Positions 59,801 through 64,000 of a DNA stretch of 64,000 nucleotides are shown here, piece by piece. The first letter of the stretch is position 1; each line of letters starts with the position of its first letter. Where the stretch lies: the NCBI GenBank assembly GCA_016786765.1, contig JAEUUZ010000019.1:1-64000 (forward strand), written 5' to 3'. Made by a program: the position numbers and the translations under genes. The DNA is from Chitinophagales bacterium (lineage in GTDB: Bacteria; Bacteroidota; Bacteroidia; Chitinophagales; LD1). Below the pieces are notes generated by a model, which saw only the letters and a list, made by a program, of their open reading frames with translations, made no database searches and had not been told where the DNA came from.

Positions 59801-60712
59801 ACCCGCTGCAGCAACAAATACAATACCTTGACTGTATCCGTAATTAAACAACAATTGTTCGCTCTGAGAAAAACCTCCGCCTCCCCAACTCAAACTTACC
59901 ACATTCGCTTTTACTGCAATAGCATATTCAACACCACCATATGGATTATCCAAATAATTAGCGGTATTCGCATCACGATTTACTTTTACAGGAATAATGC
60001 TTACGCCATTACCTATGGAAGCAACGCCCAATGCATTATTAGTCGCAGCGGCAGCTATTCCAGCACAATGAGTGCCGTGTATCATAGTCCCTGCAGGTGC
60101 TGATGCGGGTCGATTTGGATTATTATCATTATCACCGGCATCCCACCCATTTCTATCATCTATATACCCGTTATTATCATCATCTATCCCATTACCAGCA
60201 ATTTCAGCGGTATTGGTGTAAATTTTAGTTTTCAAGTCGTCATGAGTTACACGTACCTCATCATCAACAATAGCCAATTTCACGGATGCCAATCCTGTAT
60301 TTAAGTTCCATGCGTTATAAGCGTTAATATAGTTGGCGCCTAAATACCATTGTTGACTTTGCAGCGGATCGTTTGGCGTATAAAATAGTTGATGCTGGGG
60401 AACTCTTTCAGCATAATCGACCATTGATAAAGATTGTAATGCCTCAACCAATGCACTTTCATTTATTGAAACGGGTGCTTCTACGGTATAAATCAAACTC
60501 AACGTTTCGTCATCTAAATGCGAAAAAGTTCGATAAACATTTTTCACCGCAAAAGTTGATTTTATAGTATTGAATTTATCCTCATCCCTTCCTGAAAGGT
60601 TCGCCAAAGACAAATTCGACTTTAATTTAAAACAGACTTGACCTTCTTTATATTGTCCAAAAACTATGGTAACAAGAAGCAAAAAAATAAAGGATAATGA
60701 AAGCTTTTTCAT
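56885..60712 (-). CDS. Large secreted S8 protease with PKD-type domains and T9SS sorting domain
   Basis: ATG 60712 gives 1275 residues with a clean signal peptide (MKKLSLSFIFLLLVTIVFGQ); an upstream in-frame ATG would add 35 residues that do not look like a signal. A propeptide is followed by the S8 domain: Asp150 (VKLAIVDDEV), His212 (MIHGTHCAG) and Ser368 (MSGTSMACP), with an acidic loop DDDNNGYIDD likely to bind calcium. Downstream are PKD-like domains (TSTGFGNSYKWLLNG, RFVWTFGDPQSS) and a WD40/PD40-like region (YDFNTASLSLIA, CSKLYATTMCNPALY). The final YPNPNQG-like SPNNGNFTLRWNKG and LLSDILSAGEYILWLKS indicate type A T9SS export. Confidence 0.9.
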   Translation of the reverse strand: MKKLSLSFIFLLLVTIVFGQYKEGQVCFKLKSNLSLANLSGRDEDKFNTIKSTFAVKNVYRTFSHLDDETLSLIYTVEAPVSINESALVEALQSLSMVDYAERVPQHQLFYTPNDPLQSQQWYLGANYINAYNAWNLNTGLASVKLAIVDDEVRVTHDDLKTKIYTNTAEIAGNGIDDDNNGYIDDRNGWDAGDNDNNPNRPASAPAGTMIHGTHCAGIAAAATNNALGVASIGNGVSIIPVKVNRDANTANYLDNPYGGVEYAIAVKANVVSLSWGGGGFSQSEQLLFNYGYSQGIVFVAAAGNNSSSSMHYPSAYNHVIAVASSTTNDLKSGFSNYGTWVDITAPGSNIYSCIGNADNTYGMMSGTSMACPMVAGLCALMLSNSPSLTPDALESCLKNSADNIDALNPGYAGKLGSGRIDAYNALKCLPCLAKSTFTIGANNQQNYAVGSTISFTSTGFGNSYKWLLNGTLTSTQSSFSQVFNTKGNYTMQLVTNDNVASCADTMMRYFTVYDSIPKVCRPLQDGNWYFGVNAGVSFLTDPPTVMSGNVNMVNGSSTLSNDCGGMQFYSDGLSIWDKNGTAMPNGTGLYGSSTACRSAMIIPKTDSADVYYVFTIDYNGGSRGLRYSIVDLRLPGNGTILNPRGDVRVKNVIVESRACEKQNAILHSNGRDYWLITHDCNNNNFYSVLVTSTAVMPSVVSSIANENFANNSTDGEIEFSPDGTKMAATFFQNTTHNLSIYGFDRGTGLITPTTQVTLGDSYNDCAYGLEFSPDCSKLYATTMCNPALYQYDFNTASLSLIATDVKNNPNYGFGEMKLAPNNKIYVNRWGYSTMGVIHNPNAAGVACNYCSNASGNCGSLPLTGLQLSSGASMKAGLSGYPKTTFGGCNLSFNAKDSCVNNPVFFTTLDPIRYCKGTTRFVWTFGDPQSSTNTSNIQNPTHVYSKAGSYVVGLSIYSPCDTINITKTVNIVCCTGSNENQSSKTSICAGDTAQIIASHLGVSYSWTPSNTLSNSLIYNPKAFPLNSTTYIVSIVNGDGCQNVDTVFVDVVAKPIATIEEKKSCTSDTLSIVPAPAFYMWNTGVINKSIVVSQSGLYSALLRNTSGCYVSLSSSFQAFPPSQIITKIGNQLCTDAAGVRYQWYRNNVLLPGDTFQCLTITSSGQYYVEISDNDRHCTNMSTKLNYEFNSVANVLGTLGVSLLPSPNNGNFTLRWNKGDRISASIFNTIGQLVYETVLPMDISESQLLLSDILSAGEYILWLKSNRDIQRIRFEVQ

Positions 60713-60798
60713 ATGTATGGGATTACTCGACAAAATTAGAAAAAACATGTACCTTCCTTGTAAAATCTCATAACTGTCATTCAATAATTCATAAACGT

Positions 60799-61320
60799 AT
60801 GTCCCTTGCATTTTCATCCCTGCTTATCATAGCCGCAAAATCCGTTGCCGTTTACGTATTTATCCTACTTGCGATTAGGCTCTTCGGTAAAAAAGAATTG
60901 GCACAGCTTTCTGTGATTGACTTAGTGTTTATTTTATTGATAAGCAACGCTGTTCAAAATGCAATGGTTGGAGCAGACAGCACGTTATTAGGAGGTATGG
61001 CTGCCGCTACAGCTCTGTTTTTAGTGAACAGCGTTTTCAAAGTGGTGAGCTATAAATTCCCACAATTCAGCAAAGTTATTCAGGGTGAATCTTTACTGCT
61101 GATTTACGAAGGGAAAGTCATTCAAAAAAATTTAGAAACAGCTATGATTAGTCAATCGGAGTTAGAAGCTGCTGTTCGTGAACACGGGGTGGAATCGTGC
61201 GAACAAGTAACCATTGCTGTATTGGAAGTAGACGGCAACATAAGCGTAGTATCTGATGAATTCAAAACAAAAACGGTGAAGAAACGAAGAGGACATCGTG
61301 CGTTAAACAGACAATCCTGA
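60799..61320 (+). CDS. DUF421 (YetF/YcaP-type) membrane protein
   Basis: The ATG at 60799 gives 173 residues and three helices (about 4-27, 38-57, 62-80), as in the family; upstream in-frame codons lie inside the divergent protease promoter. Key sequences are RLFGKKELAQLSVIDLVFILLISNAVQNAMVG and VIQGESLLLIYEGKVIQKNLETAMISQSEL. The C-terminal domain (VESCEQVTIAVLEVDGNISVVSDE) is the soluble YetF-type fold. Function is unknown; stress roles have been proposed for homologues. Confidence 0.85.
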   Translation: MSLAFSSLLIIAAKSVAVYVFILLAIRLFGKKELAQLSVIDLVFILLISNAVQNAMVGADSTLLGGMAAATALFLVNSVFKVVSYKFPQFSKVIQGESLLLIYEGKVIQKNLETAMISQSELEAAVREHGVESCEQVTIAVLEVDGNISVVSDEFKTKTVKKRRGHRALNRQS

Positions 61321-61390
61321 TGCACCTTAACTGATTTTAGCATCCTAACTTCCTAAAAATCGTAATATAGCACATCAAATTAACAGCACT

Positions 61391-61903
61391 ATGCAAACGA
61401 AAACACCGAAAGACTCTATTGTAACTATGACCGAAATCGTTTTGCCGAACGATACCAATACTTTAAACAATTTAAGAGGAGGAAAAATCTTGCACTGGAT
61501 GGATATTGCATCGGCTATTTCAGCCGGGAAACATTCCAATGCAGTAGTGGTAACGGCTTCTGTAGATAATGTATCTTTCGAAAATCCAATAAAACTAGGC
61601 GATGTAGTAACGATTACGGCTAAAGTAACCCGTGTATTCAATACATCTATGGAAACACATATCGAGGTTTGGGCGGAAAACCTGCCAACACAAACACGTT
61701 ATAAATGCAATGAAGCCTACTATACCTTTGTGGCACTCGATAGTAACGGAAAACCTAAGAAAGCTACAGCCCTAATTCCGGAAACAGAGGAAGACAAAAG
61801 GCATTACGATGGAGCCATGCAACGTAGAGAACTGCGTTTGGTGTTGGCTGGTCGTATGAAAGCTCATGAAACCAATGAACTCAAAAACTTCTTCGATAAA
61901 TAA
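61391..61903 (+). CDS. Acyl-CoA thioesterase, hotdog fold
   Basis: A 170-residue hotdog protein of the YciA/BACH type: TEIVLPNDTNTLNNLRGGKILHWMDIASAISAGKHS (catalytic Asn/Asp positions in the helix), NVSFENPIKLGDVVTITAKV and METHIEVWAEN. It would hydrolyse acyl-CoA to free fatty acid and CoA in the cytoplasm. It converges with wecB, 11 bp between stops. Confidence 0.88.
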   Translation: MQTKTPKDSIVTMTEIVLPNDTNTLNNLRGGKILHWMDIASAISAGKHSNAVVVTASVDNVSFENPIKLGDVVTITAKVTRVFNTSMETHIEVWAENLPTQTRYKCNEAYYTFVALDSNGKPKKATALIPETEEDKRHYDGAMQRRELRLVLAGRMKAHETNELKNFFDK

Positions 61904-61914
61904 ATTACTGCTGA

Positions 61915-62991
61915 TTACCTGCGCAACAAATGCTCTACAATTTCTGCGGAAGCATTACCTGTTCCATAAAGATTAACAGAAAAGTCGTTTTGCTTATTGA
62001 GCATGGTGTTGAATCCTTCTAGAATCTTTTCTTTCACTGCACCGGTAGTAACGTTAAAGCCGTTCTCAACTAGCTCAATCCATTCTGTTTGCTCACGCAT
62101 GGTTACGCAATTTTTCTGAAAGAAAAATGCTTCTTTCTGCAATCCTCCGCTATCTGTCATAACCAATTTAGCATTGGCCGTTAATTGCACCATATCAATG
62201 TATCCAACCGGATCAATGATAGTAAATTCAGGTGTTACACCTTGTTGTTCTAAAATTTTTCGGGTACGTGGATGTAATGGAATTACTACACGTACTCTTG
62301 CATTTATCTCATTAAGTGCCGAAACAATATTCTTTAAATTGTGCTCGTCATCAGTATTCTCTTGTCGGTGAATAGTTGCTAAAACATATTCGTTTTTTGC
62401 AACTCCTAAATCGGCCAAAACAGTTGACGAAACCTCCGCCTTTTTCGCATAAAACAAAGCGGCATCATACATAACATCGCCCGTTCGCACTACATCACAA
62501 GGAATATTAGCATAACCTTCATTCGTTAAGTTTTTAACGGCCGTATCTGTGGGGCAGAACAAATAATCTGAAATTCGATCCGTTAAAATTCGGTTTACCT
62601 CTTCAGGCATACGCATATTAAACGAACGGAGTCCGGCTTCCACATGTGCTACTTTTATGTGCATCTTCTTTGCAGCCAAAGCACCAGCTAATGTTGAATT
62701 GGTATCGCCATACACTAACAAAACATCAGGCTTTTCTATTACTAACACTTTCTCTATTTCTTCTATCATCCGTCCAGTCATCGCGCCATGCGATAATGAA
62801 TGGATCTCCAAATTATACTTTGGGGTAGGAATTTCCATTTCATCGAAAAAAATATCGCTCATATTTTTATCGAAATGCTGTCCGGTATGCACTATTACTT
62901 CCTCCACACCGGCAAAACTTTTTACAGCTCTGCTGAATGCCGAAGCTTTAATAAACTGTGGACGTGCACCTACTATTGTTAAAATTTTCAT
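61915..62991 (-). CDS. wecB: UDP-N-acetylglucosamine 2-epimerase (non-hydrolysing)
   Basis: A 358-residue GT-B fold enzyme that makes UDP-ManNAc from UDP-GlcNAc. Family signatures are ILTIVGARPQFIKASAFSRA, VHTGQHFDKNMSDIFFDEM, VLVYGDTNSTLAGALAAKK, HVEAGLRSFNMRMPEEVNR and TDSGGLQKEAFFF. Catalytic residues of the family (Asp in YGD, Glu in VEAGLRS, Arg and His) are in place. UDP-ManNAc would feed surface glycan synthesis together with the neighbouring glycosyltransferase. Confidence 0.93.
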   Translation of the reverse strand: MKILTIVGARPQFIKASAFSRAVKSFAGVEEVIVHTGQHFDKNMSDIFFDEMEIPTPKYNLEIHSLSHGAMTGRMIEEIEKVLVIEKPDVLLVYGDTNSTLAGALAAKKMHIKVAHVEAGLRSFNMRMPEEVNRILTDRISDYLFCPTDTAVKNLTNEGYANIPCDVVRTGDVMYDAALFYAKKAEVSSTVLADLGVAKNEYVLATIHRQENTDDEHNLKNIVSALNEINARVRVVIPLHPRTRKILEQQGVTPEFTIIDPVGYIDMVQLTANAKLVMTDSGGLQKEAFFFQKNCVTMREQTEWIELVENGFNVTTGAVKEKILEGFNTMLNKQNDFSVNLYGTGNASAEIVEHLLRR

Positions 62992-63034
62992 TACCGTAAT
63001 TTGATTGCAATTATAAAAAAAGGAAACGGATCCG

Positions 63035-64000
63035 TTACTTCTTCGTTAGTTCATCCAAAATACTGGCCATCTTACAGGTCAATGTTCGTCTGGAATATCG
63101 CGAAATATTAGCTGATGTAGCCACTAACTGCTGCTGTAAATACAAGTTATACCAAGCAATTAATTGTTGTTTCACCTGTGTTACTTCATCATAACCTACA
63201 ACTATACCCGACCCGGCATTATCTATAATCTCAGCAGCATCGCCATCCTTAGGACCAATACATAAAATTGGGCGATTAGACGCCAAATACTCGAATATTT
63301 TTCCGGTTAGAATAGACTTGTTGTTCCAGGTATTATTAATCACTAACAATAATACCTGCGATTGATTCTGCATGCGCAACGCTTCCGCATGTTTCACATA
63401 GCCTACATAATTTACCAATGCTTCTATGCCAAGCTCCTGAACCGACTGCTGCACGGATGCCTCAGGTTTTCCAACCAACTTTACTTCAACATCGTTAATC
63501 AATGGATGATTCTCTTCTTTCAATGCTTTTAGTGCTTTCCACAACACTTTAGGGTCGCGGGCATTGTTCATTGTTCCAATATAGGTGATTGTGAATTTCT
63601 CATCTAAGGTCAAACTCAAATCCGCTTTATCGCTCTCATCAAAACCATTTGTTATTACCTCAGTTCGTGTAGTCGATATTTGTTTTAAGTCTTCTGCCAT
63701 GGTTTTTCCAATAGGAGTAATCACATCGCAAGTATCAAGCACTTTCTTTTCGAGAGATTTATGTCGCCTATCGGCAAGCCAAGTTAAATTCAGTTCTTTG
63801 TAAAAATCAATTTGCGTCCATTGGTCGCGATAGTCTACTATCCACGGCAAACCAAACTCTTCTTTAACGCCCAAAGCAATCAAGTGACAAGAATGTGGCG
63901 GACCGGTGGAAACTATAGCATCGACCGGATGTTGTGTTAAATAATCAGACAAATAACGCACCGATGGTTTCACCCAAAAACAACGCGCATCGGGGATAAA
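63035..64000 (-). CDS. Family 4 (GT-B) glycosyltransferase, 5' end beyond window
   Basis: The frame stays open to the right edge: codons before the GTG at 63973 read FIPDARCFW and continue the known family pattern, so the true start lies outside. The visible 321 residues include STGPPHSCHLIALGVKEEFGLPWIVDYRDQW, YIGTMNNARDPKVLWKALK and KIFEYLASNRPILCIGPKDG (the donor-binding E-x7-E region of GT4). It belongs to the same surface-glycan cluster as wecB, 43 bp upstream of it in transcription order. Confidence 0.87.
   Translation of the reverse strand, partial: FIPDARCFWVKPSVRYLSDYLTQHPVDAIVSTGPPHSCHLIALGVKEEFGLPWIVDYRDQWTQIDFYKELNLTWLADRRHKSLEKKVLDTCDVITPIGKTMAEDLKQISTTRTEVITNGFDESDKADLSLTLDEKFTITYIGTMNNARDPKVLWKALKALKEENHPLINDVEVKLVGKPEASVQQSVQELGIEALVNYVGYVKHAEALRMQNQSQVLLLVINNTWNNKSILTGKIFEYLASNRPILCIGPKDGDAAEIIDNAGSGIVVGYDEVTQVKQQLIAWYNLYLQQQLVATSANISRYSRRTLTCKMASILDELTKK

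Noticed and set aside
56885-60712. Two separate genes in the large protease region
   Set aside because: The frame is continuous from signal peptide to T9SS sorting domain without stop or frameshift.

Overview
The window is chromosomal DNA from a member of the Bacteroidota. The evidence is gldH next to ricT, type IX secretion (T9SS) C-terminal sorting domains on two S8 proteases, a GT117 (DUF2723) protein, LptA/LptD-like OstA proteins, and start-proximal boxes of the TAnnTTTG type. Genus cannot be read from the sequence; a Chitinophagia or Sphingobacteriia-like lineage fits the gene content. Most of the window is densely packed backbone with ordinary codon use.

Layout. 1-1882: the 5' part of a secreted leucine-rich-repeat protein that runs off the left edge. 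2016-5790: glutathione peroxidase, holB, ricT and gldH, with the last three start/stop junctions overlapping or nearly so. 6045-17201: an AT-rich accessory island. It holds a 1414-residue nuclease-NACHT ATPase (defence-like), an unknown 161-residue protein beside a highly folded repeat block, a membrane protein with two potassium-channel filter signatures, and a tight four-gene operon: four-helix coiled-coil membrane protein, vWA-like membrane-anchored protein, OmpA-like lipoprotein and nuclease lipoprotein. 17668-27717: a glycosylation run (GT117, nucleotide-sugar dehydrogenase, two GT2 proteins, a TMTC-like GT-C/TPR protein). 27759-30935: an S8 protease and an OmpA lipoprotein. 31015-31319: two tRNA genes. 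31354-37945: cinA, then lptD-like divergent from an amidase and an MCE gene. 38089-43828: a GT-C membrane protein, a TPR protein and a four-gene cassette that reconstructs polyprenyl-phospho-arabinose synthesis (UbiA-type phosphoribosyltransferase, DprE1-like, DprE2-like, HAD phosphatase). 43898-49515: SIMPL, OstA, NDH-2, CDF, PlsC and SixA proteins. 49585-54042: a Fur-family regulator with two dyad boxes, a TonB-dependent receptor and small envelope proteins. 54183-64000: AIM24, asparagine synthase, a large T9SS protease, DUF421, a thioesterase, wecB and a partial glycosyltransferase.

How the parts work together. The backbone is dominated by envelope biogenesis: LPS transport, lipid and glycan building, peptidoglycan hydrolysis, gliding/T9SS. 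The arabinose-donor cassette lies near several GT-C type enzymes that use lipid-linked sugars, so it may feed glycan decoration. The Fur-family regulator, receptor and lipoprotein look like a metal (probably zinc) uptake locus. The island is the best place for something new: the 13307-17201 operon looks like an envelope-spanning complex ending in a nuclease, placed close to a STAND-type defence gene and a two-pore channel protein. Its function is inferred, not shown.
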